The notes: a model not told the origin generated them from the sequence alone. Shown: positions 36,801 through 46,865, counted from the first letter of the stretch. The stretch: DNA of 64,000 bases from Nereocystis luetkeana (GCA_031213475.1 JARUPZ010000005.1:2449732-2513731), one strand, 5' to 3'. Made by a program: numbers and translations.

Positions 36801-39800
36801 GAGGCGCCGTTGCCCGGGGGATAGGTACGGTTAGCAACGACGGTGGATGTGCCACCCTACCGCGGATGTGTTACCCTAGGAGGAAAAAGAAACGTTTTCG
36901 ATGGACTGTGTAAGCGGTCCACTCAACCAATCGACCAAACAACCCACCACGAGCTTTATGTATCCACCAATGAGCCGACGCATCATGGGTTCATGGATAA
37001 ACCAAGCCATCCGTCGAAGTCGAAACCGAAGCCTGAAATCGAAATCGAATTCGAATTCGAAACCAATCCGTTGTTGAATCAGAGCAACAGCCGACAACCA
37101 GTTAGTTGTTCATCGATCAACGGAGGCAACCAATGCATCGACTTCGCTGAAATAGTCTTGCTAACCTGTCAGCAATTGCATGATTCATCGGTCAACCTAA
37201 TGAGGCCCAACCCCCAACGATCAACCATGATAAAGTGGCAAAAGTACTCTTACATGTATTGTCTCCTGAAAAACTACAATTATTTAAATATATATGTACC
37301 CCTTTTTTGAACCCTGGTACTGTGAAAACATGGGAGGTGACGTGAAAAGCAGGCCCCCTTCCCCTAGATAGTACTGCCTCATTATGTATACACAAGTTCA
37401 CACCCAAGGTCTGTCACTCCACTCCGTGTCGATCCGAGGTACGAACCCACCTTACTTGGTGTGTACTCCACACTACAAATTTGCAATAGGTAAACCTGCC
37501 CGGGGCGTCCGCCCCAAGTATTCCATTAACTAATATTCTCCAGGGTGTTGGAGTTCTCTGCTATCTCATAGACCCGTCGGTCCGAATACAACAAGTCGAG
37601 TCCGTTGATTTTGACGTACGTCGATCCGTCGATCCTTCAACCAACTGGGCTCCCTCGCGCCGACTATTTGGGCAGGTGCAAGGTGATGGACTTGCGTCTC
37701 AGCGAGCTGGCCCCAAGGCATCTGGAGTCCAAGTTTCTGCGGATAGATGCCGAGAAGTGCCCGTTCTTCGTTGAGAAGTTGCAGGTCAGCTAGGCAAGCT
37801 ATTACGGCCGTATCATCTCGTAAATACCCCCCCCCCCCTCCTCTTCCACGATCTGCCAAGTCGGTGAAAAACCCGACGTGCTCCATCCCGGCATTTTAGG
37901 GATGCCAGGGTCTATGGTCATACGGCTACAGCCATGCATAGCATGAGTCCCCCCCCCCCTCCCCTGTCTTCGGAGTTTTGGTCCGAAGCTCTTGCATTGG
38001 GCTTTCCTGGGGACCTCGAGGTATGGTAGGAAGAGAGTGTCGATATCGATGGTCAAACGAGTTCGGCCGACTTAAGTACACCCCCCTCCCCTTCTCTCCC
38101 AGAAACCCCGCTCAATGTGTGTTCCATACCGGTGGTTTCCGTACGCAGAATGAGTAGACCATCAACCGAAACCGCCCTTGTTCAATAGTAATCGTCCTTT
38201 CGACCCTTCGTAGCGCTGTTCATTGTGCCCAGGGGGGTTACCGACCAATCGCATACCCTTCGCTGTCAATTACAAGAATGTAGATCACGCGAGGCCGACG
38301 TACGAGGCAGCTTGCAAGGCTGAGAATCATATCGGCCACTCAATCGGTTGAACTCACAGATGACTCTTGCCGTGTCTGCGTTGCTTTTGGAAGTACCACG
38401 CTAGAAATTGACGGTTGGGGGAGGGGGGGGGGGGGGGGCGTACTCATATGTTGCTTGCCTTGGTCATTTGACCATTGACCACGGATCCCTTTCGATACGG
38501 AGCAGGTACAGGTTTACTATGCCTTGTTTGGAACTAATGTCTAGCCCGCGCCAGTATTGCTGTAGGCCTGCACCCGCAGGCTGTTCTGCTTTCTTGAATG
38601 AGACATGCGGTGTTAGTATTCCTCGTCAATCCGCAATTGTTTCAGCTCCATTCCCCCTCCACCCCGTGAAAGTGTTACGGAGCGTTTTCTCACGCTACCT
38701 TCTGTAGGGCTTTGAGGATAAAAAACAGCTGTCGGAAATAGACGATGATTGCTGTATTAGCGTCGGTCATCACGTGGAACACCCCGGGCTTTAGCTGGGG
38801 TAGAGAGATACGCCCGAAGGTCAAGCCTATAGGGGGACGACTGTTCGGACGCGAGCGCAGCATATATGGTGCTTTTGCTGCTGCTGTCCTACTCTTTCTT
38901 CTACGGGGGGGCGCCATATCATACGACTCTGGGCGGATTTATAAGGACCGTTTAGACGTACATGTGGAGACCAAGCGGTCGTTTTATTTTCGGCCAGCTT
39001 GGCGGTAATCACACCCCATGACGGGCACGACAAACCGTATACCAGTACCCTCCTATGCTTTTCACATCTTATCTGGTTCTGATTGCTACTGTATGTTCCC
39101 CCCCAAAATACATGAGACGGGTGATAAAACCTCTCCTCTTTTTTTTTCTTGTTTCTCTCGCGTTTTTTATCGCTATAACCTGTGTACCCCGAGAGGGTTC
39201 GGAGAAGCCGCAGAGACGATATGCGATGCGCACCATGAGTGCAGCGGCAGCAATAACTGTACGTACGCTCGGTCGTTGAACTTTGATTTGATGTGTTTCT
39301 TAGCACGACTGGGTGCCGCTAAATCTCGTGCTGCGCTCCTTATTTTTGCCATGTTTGTTTTTTGTTTTTTGTTGATGTGCTCGCAGCATCCCGGGGAGCT
39401 CAATACTGTAGGGCCCCTTTGCTGCCGTTTGGGGTTTCGAGTGTATACGTATAGCCATGACGGTAGCGGTATTGGGGGACGCCGGTGCGACGGACTAGTA
39501 GTAGGCCTCTTGGTAAATAAGCTCACTGCTGTTTTGCCCGGCAATATCCGCCGGCTCATTGATATTTTCGCGCGCTCTTGTCTTACAGCCCTTTTAGGAA
39601 TCCATTCCCGTTTCGGGTAGAAATTACTTAGAATTTGAGTGGTTTTGTCCCCAGACGAGACTGCAACCCTCAGAAGGTTGGAACCCCTGTGGGACTTGGG
39701 GGGGGGGGGGAGTGACGAAACTACATGCCAACCACAGCAGCATATGGCCGCTCGATTTTGGGTAGTGAGCGGCGTGCCGGCTTAGGGAATGAAAATATTT

Positions 39801-41798
39801 GCGCTCGAAACCTACGACAAGCGAGCAGCGTGACACCGCTCTCATGCCACGTATACGTTCAAAATAGGAGAGGAGTGATATCGCCCTTTTCATTTCCGTG
39901 GTCGAAATCCCCCAGTGCCACCGCCGATCAGTGCCCCCCCCCCAGCTGGTTGTCGAGTTAGATCATCTGTGCGAGGTGAACAACCTTTACTCCGTACAAG
40001 GGAATTGATCATATTACGTAGTGTTCATCGGAAGGCACCCACGAGGCAGTTACACACTACTCCCATTGCTGTCTCTGGAAGTGGCTACGCCCGAAATTAA
40101 ACCAACTCATTGAAGCTGCCACCCACATGCAAGTCCGCGTCACAAAAGGTTCTTAGTAGGATGCAGCTCACCCTTCATGCGACTCGCCGGACCCCTCACG
40201 GCGCTTCGCGCTTGGTGCATGCAATGTCTGCCTGGTCGGTGAAAACCCGACATGCTCCCTCCCGGCATTGCAGAGACACGAGGGTCTATGGTCATACGAC
40301 TACGGCCATGCATGAGATCGAGTACATCTCTCCTATCGAGTACCCCCCCCCCCCGCTTCCCCCCCGTAGCGTTTTGATCCGATGTCCCCTGCTACCCCCC
40401 GCTGTGTGCGTGTTTTGTTTGGCGTGGCGCAGGTGAAGATCCTCCCGACGGTGATCTGTTTCAAAGACGGCGTGGCTGTGCACAACATCATCGGCTTCGA
40501 CGGCCTGACGGCCGGTCTTCCGGAAGACAAGCTTGACGAGTGGCCGTTGTCCAACCTGGCGAGGGAGCTCGCGCTCGCCAAGGTGCGGTTGTCGCCGTCG
40601 GATACGATTGGTCTTGTGATGTGACTGGAAGAGTGCTACGGGTGGTAGCGGTACGTATCATGTATAGCACCTGATTTTTCTGAGAATTTTCCGAGGCTCC
40701 TCACTTGACCTCAAGGAGCTCTGGACCTCACCCAAAAACTGATTTTGAGAAAAGCTAAAAAGTGCAACCCGACGAACAATCCCGAAGCCCATTGCAGGAG
40801 GAGGACCTGAGCAATCAGCACCCCGTTATATACCAAAACCTATATATTCCAGCATTTTCACGAAGCGCATTTGGTCCTGATTACTATGTTCCCCCGTATT
40901 AGGCACATCACGAATACTGTTACTGGAAAACTGATGGCATTCCAATGATATTGAGTTGAGGAGCACAATCACGTCATGAATATTTTGGTCGAAAAATGGT
41001 ACGTACGGTACCCCTATCGTGTTTATTTTTGATGTTGTATAGTTAATATGTTTTGATGCTTCGATTTTTCACGGTATGATACAAGGCTCCCCTTCGGGAA
41101 TATGGTCGAGTTTGAAAAGGTCTCGAGGGTGGTCGCGAGTCGAAACAAGGGGGGGAACTCGGGCGTCGCTGTGTGGATGAGCCTGTGTGAGGTTCGCTGC
41201 TGTTGTTTTATACCGCTGCTGTTGGACTGTCTTGTGCGCTGCGCGGGTGCTCTTGAAATTTAGAGGAAGTGTAGGTTGAAACAGTCCTGGCTGTGTTCAG
41301 GATCACACACACGCACACACAGAAAAGCACCGTTCGTGGCTGCCACGCAGGGGAGACCTTGGAGTGCGGCTGCTGTTGTACCATGGCTGCTACAACGTAA
41401 CGAACTAGGAGGACGGCGTGGTACAGATGCGCAGCAGCAACTGCGGACAGCACGGCCCAGCACAGCAAAAAAAAAAAGAGATGGAAAATATAAGCTGAAA
41501 TTAAATTGCGCCGCTCTTTGTTTCCCTCCAGTTAATAGGTCCTACTGCGTGCAGTAAAATCCTACCGTAGTATCCTAGAGATCCTCGAATGGTACACATA
41601 CGCACACGCTCACACCTATTATCCCTTCTGTATACCTCCCACCGCTGTTCTGTGGGCTTGGCGTTCCGTCCCCGTCAGGCGATCGTGTACGGGCAAAGCG
41701 ACGCCCCGGAGGGTACGGGTGCCCGTGAGCACGGCAGATCGATGGGGTCGATCCGCGCCGGGTGGAACGACGGCGAATGTTCGGACGAAGACGGGTGA
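30073..41798 (+). CDS. TXNDC9: TXNDC9-like thioredoxin-fold protein, eight exons
   Basis: TXNDC9 proteins are phosducin-like and modulate folding of tubulin and actin by the CCT chaperonin in the cytosol (family knowledge). Exons: 30073-30186, 30954-31106, 32132-32233, 33457-33543, 35429-35517, 37676-37784, 40433-40582, 41679-41798. All introns are GT-AG, phases agree, and the product is 307 residues. Residues 39-89 form a charged Ala/Glu/Lys helix, 90-123 an acidic stretch, and 124-152 end in the family's KGHGQ. The thioredoxin fold starts near 153: VIVHFYHKDFQRC has the single Cys of this family instead of CxxC. KFLRIDAEKCPFFVEKL, KILPTVICFKDG with the cis-Pro, and an acidic SDEDG tail also match. 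The human protein is about 226 residues; the extra length is the N-terminal helix and acidic exon. The start is the least certain point: the frame stays open upstream to 29725, and the pyrimidine-rich 29940-30060 could be an acceptor of an earlier exon. Confidence 0.92.
30238..30475 (+). repeat. S2 repeat with C-rich end
   Basis: Body words GACGCTGTCATCC, GATGCAGCTCATCCTTCC, CGCTTGGTGCAAGCAA, GGTGAAAACCCGACGTGCTC, GAGGGTCTATGGTCATACG and GCCATGCATGAGATCGAGTA, then C-rich sequence. In intron 1 of TXNDC9. Confidence 0.8.
30612..30925 (+). repeat. Degenerate hexamer array (CCCTGA/CCCTAA)
   Basis: About 50 loosely conserved hexamers, CCCTGA, CCCTAA, CCTTGA and CCCCAA, read as a Thr/Leu/Pro frame. 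Pure telomere-like CCCTAA units are a minority. It ends about 28 bases before the acceptor of TXNDC9 exon 2, so its pyrimidine-rich transcript may serve as the polypyrimidine tract. Confidence 0.8.
31586..31681. repeat. M2 MITE-like element
   Basis: Left TTAACCCTTTTAGAACC, right GGACTGCGGTTCTAAAG. Inner arms TTTTGGGGACGAACC and AGCTTGTCCCCAAAAC are inverted. In TXNDC9 intron 2. Confidence 0.75.
31784..32131 (+). repeat. Minisatellite of about 70-bp units abutting TXNDC9 exon 3
   Basis: Four to five degenerate units with recurrent words AAAAATGCCACCA.TT, GTG.AAACCTCATCGCGAACG and ACGACACATTATGAAC. The last unit, CCTCATCGTGAACAACGACAG, supplies the acceptor AG of exon 3 at 32132. The frame is open from 31682 into the exon, so an unspliced or alternative form would encode the repeat. 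Confidence 0.7.
32385..32560 (+). repeat. Purine-rich (GA) tract
   Basis: Nearly pure A/G sequence with GAGAGA and AGGAGG words in TXNDC9 intron 3. It creates long charged frames on + and Ser/Leu/Phe frames on - that are not genes. Confidence 0.6.
33606..33885 (+). repeat. CTG/GCT triplet tracts
   Basis: Two tracts, 33616-33700 and 33835-33885. The second is an almost pure run of about 15 CTG triplets. They lie 60-340 bases after the donor of TXNDC9 exon 4, in intron 4. Confidence 0.85.
34905..35000. repeat. GTT/GCT triplet tract
   Basis: Imperfect GTTGTTGTTG run with GCT and GAT interruptions in TXNDC9 intron 4. The - strand reads a Thr/Ala/Ile frame of no significance. Confidence 0.7.
35244..35333. 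repeat. M4 TIR element
   Basis: Left GGCACTCTGGGCGGAAT, right TCCTTATATTTTCGTCCGGAGTGG; middle TTTAATATGCATATGAATGCC. It sits about 100 bases before the acceptor of TXNDC9 exon 5. Confidence 0.7.
36023..36137 (+). repeat. S2 repeat, truncated, with poly(C) tail
   Basis: Starts within the body at GGTGAAAACCCGACGAACTC and runs through GATGCGAGGGTCTATG to GAGTGCA followed by about 20 C. A second S2 copy starts directly after the tail. Confidence 0.8.
36138..36400 (+). repeat. S2 repeat, longer copy
   Basis: Starts AAAGTAAACCATTCGACGC right after the poly(C) of the previous copy. It includes TGTAGCTCACCCTTCGTG, CACGCTTGGTGCAAGCAA and GGTCTATGGTCATACG, ending TTGAGTACCTCCCTCC. Confidence 0.8.
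36535..36645 (+). repeat. S2 3'-end fragments with C tracts
   Basis: Two short tails in a row: AAATGAGTACGCCCCCCCCC near 36556 and GGTCATACGATTACGGCC with GAGTACCCCCCCCCC near 36590-36640. Confidence 0.65.
37822..37975 (+). repeat. S2 repeat with poly(C) tail, 3' to TXNDC9 exon 6
   Basis: A C tract (37827-37840) precedes GGTGAAAAACCCGACGTGC, GGCATTTTAGGGATGCCAG, GGTCTATGGTCATACGGC and a terminal C run near 37950. A shorter relative ending AAGTACACCCCCC is at 38047-38090. Confidence 0.75.
38928..39006. repeat. M4 TIR element
   Basis: Left CGACTCTGGGCGGATTTATAAGG, middle CGTTTAGACGTACATG, right GGTCGTTTTATTTTCGGCC. In TXNDC9 intron 6. Confidence 0.65.
39584..39687. repeat. M2 MITE-like element
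   Basis: Left TTACAGCCCTTTTAGGAAT, right CTCAGAAGGTTGGAACCCC. Inner AATTTGAGTGGTTTTGTCCCC marks the family. In TXNDC9 intron 6. Confidence 0.65.
40029..40370 (+). repeat. S2 repeat, longest copy, poly(C) tail
   Basis: The homology to the copy at 50661 begins at CACGAGGCAGTTACA, so the full unit is about 330 bp. It includes GTTCTTAGTAGGATGCAGC, GCTTCGCGCTTGGTGCATGC, GGTGAAAACCCGACATGC and ends GAGTA followed by C runs. It ends about 60 bases before the acceptor of TXNDC9 exon 7. Confidence 0.85.
40823..40901. repeat. Truncated M1 element
   Basis: Keeps TACCAAAACCTATATATTCC, CATTTGGTCCTGATTACTATG and TTCCCCCGTATTAGG; the left terminal arm is missing. Confidence 0.65.
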
Positions 41799-42963
41799 AA
41801 ACCGGGGAGCTGTTCGCAACATAGCAGACAGATCAAATCCCCAGTTCACTACCTAGCTATTCCGCGGTATAGATATCATAGATCCCTGATAGATCCCTGC
41901 TTCACATGAGGCTCACGATCTACAGCAGATCATTGTCGGCCGGGTGGGGCCTCGCGCACATGCTGTCAGCTTGCCCGTTGAGATATGTATGACCCGGCTC
42001 TTGCGCGACATCTCATGACAGAGCGGCGAATATAAATTTACTGCTCTTGATGACCTAGGTGATCTGTCCGATCTATCTGTAGATGATTCGTCCGTTGCGT
42101 GGAACGCTCTCCGAAGTTTGGAGGGGGGAGCGTCGAGCCTCTGAGTATGTAAGGGACCCTTCGACGCTCAGGGGAGGGTGTCTTAGGGGGGACGAGGTTC
42201 TCCTCCTTTGGATGGGAAGTGGGGGTGTGGGGCAAGGGGCCCCGGGGCAGAGGAAGGGGCGTCGGGGCACCTTGGGGTGCCCCCTCCCGTGTTGCTCTTT
42301 GAGAACAGGCGTTTCGTGATTTTGATAAGTCGGGAGTTTATGGAGACTGACGTGGTATGTTGTGGTCGTGCCGTTGTACTACTGCTGCACGAGTCGTTTG
42401 TGGTTTTCGTTTTGAAGGGTCAGTGAGTAGGCGTGCTGCGGACTGTGGCGTACGTAGTATGCCTTTGGGGGGGCGTTTTTTTTGTTTTGTTATCATTTTG
42501 GAGGGTTCTTCAGCAGACGCCCTATGATATCGCGTATGCTGCCGACTGATTTTGTTTTTAGCCTTGGAGGGGTCGGCACGCGTTACACGACAGCAGCAGT
42601 GGCATACAGTCCTAGCAAGGGGTCGTTGCTTCCCGCAATAACTTCGTTCAATAATGCAGAACGCCTGTTGTCTCTTCAAGCCATCACCAGGAGAGACATA
42701 TTCAGAAGGGCAGACGGCAATCCAATAAACATATATTTGTCCTGCGCCTGCCTACGACTGCTTGCAGTGTTCGTAGTAAGGGCTCAGTGCAATTCGTCAG
42801 TCTACTGAGGTTCTGTGCCGTGGCGGAAAGCCTAAATATATCCGTCCGACGCGAAAAATGCCATCAAACGGTATACCGCGCTTTTCCCCGGCCAGTTGAC
42901 GTTACAGGGGGTATCCGCCACGGGGAGCTGTGCCGAGCCCGACAAGCCTTAATGGTACGCCGA

Positions 42964-43083
42964 CTCCTATCTTCCCGGTGTACGATTCCCTGTCGAATGG
43001 CTCACGTCTGAAAAAACAAATGATTCCTATCTTCCCGGTGTACGATTCCCTGTCGAATGGCTCACGTCTGAAAAAACAAATGT
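42964..43083 (+). repeat. Perfect 60-bp tandem duplication
   Basis: Two identical 60-bp units in direct contact, beginning at 42964 and 43024. They contain TCCTATCTTCCCGGTG and CTCACGTCTGAAAAAACAAA. Lack of any mismatch suggests a recent event or an assembly artefact. Confidence 0.95.
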
Positions 43084-43130
43084 TCACCAATTTCTGGAAT
43101 ACGCGCTGCCAACGCTATATATCAAGTGAA

Positions 43131-43160
43131 ATGAAGACGTACGTAAAGCTACGTCTTCAT
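43131..43160. repeat. Perfect 11-bp inverted repeat (hairpin)
   Basis: ATGAAGACGTA, an 8-base loop CGTAAAGC, then TACGTCTTCAT. It lies 48 bases after the 60-bp duplication. No U-run follows, so a terminator role has no support. Confidence 0.9.
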
Positions 43161-43324
43161 ACTCGTTCGAAGTCATTTGCCTAGGGCTATGAGTCGGCAC
43201 GGCATAGGTCTCCGACTAGTTATTAGTGGGGCTAATGGGCAGTTGTGAGACGGGGGTGTCGACTATTCGACACATGGGGTTTCCGAAATAGGAAGGCATT
43301 TTATTTTGTGCGAGATACGGCTTT

Positions 43325-43470
43325 TCAAACGTGAATCGCTGCGGGCTGCGGATACCCTCGTGGCCTGTGACACTGCAGCGCGCGGCGGGAGTTCCACACG
43401 CATACAGAAGCACACATTGGCGGGACAGCCCATCTCTCTCGACGGTGCCGACGGCGTAACGTTTTGTCTC
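43325..43470 (+). repeat. Dispersed repeat, copy 2 of 2
   Basis: Matches the reverse strand of 17935-18095 (GCTGCGGGCTGCGGATACCC; CCATCTCTCTCGACGGTGCC). Diverged at many positions, so an old family. Confidence 0.6.
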
Positions 43471-44009
43471 TTGTACATATTATATTGTATAGTACGAAGT
43501 GCCAGTACTCGTAGATGGTTTACGACTTGCCGTCGTCGTCGTTGACGCGCGCGTTTCGGGCAAAGTTGGGAGAGGCATGAAACCTCTCTGGGGCCCCGAG
43601 ATAGCGACATGAACAATAATAGCAGCTAGCTATTAGTATCAATCGTCTGGGAGAAGCATGCGCTCAGAAGCACAGGCATGTACCTCATCTCGCAGCCGTG
43701 CCGTACGACTCCTTGCATGTAACTCGGACACCATGTCGAAGAATATCATCCCCCGATCACGCAGTGGGCGTTGTTGTAATCGTCACCTACTATACCTTTT
43801 TTCCGTCAAAACTTTACCATCTGAACTTCCAACAGGATTCAGCAACGAAATAACTTACTTCGGAGGGATCTGCGCCCCGGTGGTCTGTTGAATAGGGATT
43901 ATCTCTCCTCGAGTACTACTACGGGCGTTGGTATCAGCGGTTCGGTTCTCCGCATGGAGTTGTTGTCAGATGACACTTAACTGCCGAGACCGTCTGTAAA
44001 CATTATTTC

Positions 44010-44215
44010 GTGGGTGGGCACAATTCGACGCCAGTGGACGAGGGAAGGAAGTGCTGAACATGAACCGTTTTCGCGATAAAAATGCAAGGCACGTACCGTG
44101 CTGCGGAGGGGGAGAAGGACGCACGATGCGATCCGGGGCCTGAGTTACGACTGACTGGGATGGAGCAGGGGATCAAGAAGGGCGAATAAAGTAAATGGGA
44201 TGGAAAAAAGAAGGG
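44010..44215 (+). repeat. S1 SINE-like repeat
   Basis: Starts GTGGGTGGGCACAATTCGAC and ends AAATGGGATGGAAAAAAG. It keeps CGATAAAAATGCAAGGCACG and GATCCGGGGCCTGAGTTACG. The 3' A tract is short and interrupted. Confidence 0.75.
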
Positions 44216-45811
44216 GAAGATTAACTACCTCTTCTTCCGGGAACAATTTATCCACCGCTGGCGATTAACTGGTAAGACTGTACGTAGCGCGGTGATGAGT
44301 TCGCTGTTTCGCTCGTTTCCTCGTCAGGTAATATTACGGCTGGCTCAATTGCTGTCGCGGCCCTCCAGCCCGGGGTAGAGAACTACATTTTTTGTAAACG
44401 TCTCGTGTTTGGACTTCTCTTGTGTAAAGTGAAGCCAATTTTTTTTTGTTACTCGCGAAAAATCCGTGAATCTACTAGTAGTACTAAAAACTGTTGAACA
44501 TATAGATAGTTATTGCGCTTTTTATTGTGGAAAAGGCGTTGTTGCCGCCGCGAGTTTCGCGGGCACATGTCGAGATACAGGCCGGGAAAGAAGGGTTTGG
44601 GCGACTGGTCTCACACTTGACTGGCGCGCGGTTCTCGCGGAAAGAGCTTATCTCGAACGAAGTTCGACGAGAAGTTTTGCGCTGTTTTCGGTGTATTGAT
44701 CCGTTGACACCCTGCCCGGACGAGCGCTTTTGCCATTTTTCCGCGATGGAAAGTATAGTAGGTACTCGTACGTATCGAATGGATCTATTCTCTGTGGTAG
44801 GATTGCCCAACAGGTTTCCTTATTCGGGTGCTCCTTCTTCTTTCTGTGCGAGTTTACTGTATACCGCAGGTAGCTGTTTACTAGCGCTCAGCATGAACGC
44901 TATATTTATTTGCTGTTTTACGTGTGCAGAGCATTATTTTTGTCGGATGTGGCAACTTAGGCAAACAAACATGAACGAACATGATGCAACATACGTATGG
45001 AATCTCATTCATACACATTCACTTCTACAAAAAAAAACGTTTTCACTCGGGACGCGGGGGCACTGTAAGTAAAAAGGTAATCGTATACATCGCAATAAAC
45101 AAACCAACCGATTCGGGCGCGCCATGAGTTCTGTTTTGGTCTGGACATACCCTTGTTAGTGTAGGGGGTGGCCAGTCAAATGGTGGAACCATCGTCTCCT
45201 ACGTACGTACCTAGTACCATTTTCGTGGGTTTGATAACACGCCATCCGACAACGTGCAGCATGATCTTCAACATTGATCACTCATGATTTTCCCGAGAGA
45301 AGAAAACCTTGGAAACAAAGGGAAACCCACGCACCAAGTCCACCTCCGGGCCTCTACCTCCCTTCTGTGCCAACTTTAGGCTTGTCTACTCCATTTGCTG
45401 CCCTTGCTCCTTCCTTCTCATTACGTTCTATTCTTAAATCCTAAGCTGCATCCAAGCTCCATCCCCACGCCATCGGTGTGGGTTCTTCTGTCGTCCCGGT
45501 ATATCGTAATGATACGAAACAACGTGGTATTAAAAAATTACTTTGATCCGTGGCGGCTCTTTCGAGAGACAAAACTCTTGTCGAAGAGAATGGGAACGAT
45601 CGTAGCAGTAATTTTGTCCGCTAAAACAAAAATCGAAACTATTTAAAGTTCACCAATAAAAGATTGACACCGAGTCCAAGGTTATACCCTCGACGAAAAG
45701 ACGTACGAAATAAATGAAGAAGAAACCGACAAAACCAACACATTAAATTATTTCTACATGGGAACGCTGGGCCGTGATGCCGTGTTTTATTTTTTCATTT
45801 TTTTTGTCTTC

Positions 45812-45955
45812 ACTTTCACTTTCCAGCCTAACTCGTATTAATAGGAGGTTTTACCCTCGACGATCTTCTGGATAATAAGCCGTGGTCACAGGTGTTTACC
45901 CTTCTCCCCCCCGGTACGTGCCTTTATTTTTTGTCGCGCATAGGGTTCAGCATTC
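45812..45955 (-). repeat. S1-related repeat fragment, reverse
   Basis: The - strand reads GCGCGACAAAAAATAAAGGC, CCGGGGGGGAGAAGGGTAAAC and CACCTGTGACCACGGCTTA, matching the fragment at 23226-23345. Confidence 0.6.
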
Positions 45956-46057
45956 CCACTGCTCGTCGATTTTCATTCAATGTAGCTAACTCACGCTCTC
46001 GCGCTTTGCGCTATTAATAGTCGATTTCTTTCATGCAAGAAAAAACGCTTACGAACA

Positions 46058-46131
46058 TGCACTCGGTGGGACTTGAACCCACGAAAGTGAACTTGATTGA
46101 CTCGCGGACCACCTACCAAGCCCCCGGGGAC
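46058..46131 (-). pseudogene. tRNA-like sequence, probably a decayed tRNA or SINE head
   Basis: On the - strand a perfect T-arm, GTGGG-TTCAAGT-CCCAC, is followed by CGAGTGCA. Upstream, GGCTTGGTAGGTGG resembles a D-arm/A box, and AGTCA-ATCAAGT-TCACT could be an anticodon arm with CAA and one C-C mismatch. The 5' acceptor strand that should pair with CGAGTGC is absent. The variable region is too short for a Leu tRNA. It is therefore unlikely to be functional. The S1-related fragment 45955-45812 lies about 100 bases downstream on the same strand. Confidence 0.4.
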
Positions 46132-46549
46132 GCCGGCTGTGTTTATATAAATGTTGGAGGGCAGTCCAGGTTGTGACGGGCAAATCCCTGCATCTTTACT
46201 GTTCCATCCACATCCTTCCACGATTTCTTGGATTTTAATTTGAGGTTTTCTATGCAGATACGGCCCTTCGGAGGTGTGGTTGAAGAAAGATTCAAAGGCG
46301 GAGGGAGGCGCCTTGTTGCGCCTCTTGGAAGAGGAAAGCAGAAGAAAGAGTTTATAGCCGAGGGCATTTTATGTGGTGTATGATGTGTACGATATTTATT
46401 GATGGACATTGTTTCCTTTTACGTGGATTTTATATGTATATCGTATGTGGATGGCACCATTGGAATAAGTGCTGCACATTGTCGGACTTTTGACTTTATT
46501 TGCAGAAATCAAAATCAAAAGGATTCAATTGTTGAGAGCGCCTTGCAGC

Positions 46550-46750
46550 GTGGGTAGGCACAATTCGATGCGAGTCGACGAGGGAAGAAAAGGCTAAAAT
46601 CTTCTCGCGATAAAGATGAAGGCACGTACCGTAGCAGGAAGGGGGGAAAAGAGCCTGCTATGTGACCCCGGATCTGAGTTACGAGTTGGAAGGAGAGAGA
46701 GAAGAAGATGGGCGAAGACACTAAAGGGGATGAGCAGAAAAACAAAAAAA
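46550..46750 (+). repeat. S1 SINE-like repeat
   Basis: Starts GTGGGTAGGCACAATTCGATG, is nearly identical to the 29008 copy, and ends GGGGATGAG followed by an A-rich tail (AGAAAAACAAAAAAAT). Confidence 0.85.
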
Positions 46751-46865
46751 TGTCAGATAACGAATGGGAAAAACTTTTGTGTTGCGTTCATGCGAAAGGT
46801 GCTCGTACGAAGATACATATATATATAGAGAGAGATTATATTTATGTATATGTATATATTATTTA

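Noticed and set aside
39018-39620. 200-residue + frame
   Set aside because: It runs across an M1 fragment and into M2, changes composition abruptly, and lies in a TXNDC9 intron; no motif seen.
44527-45072. 181-residue + frame (HVEIQAGKEGFGRLVSHLTG...)
   Set aside because: Three overlapping frames on both strands are equally open and none shows a family motif.
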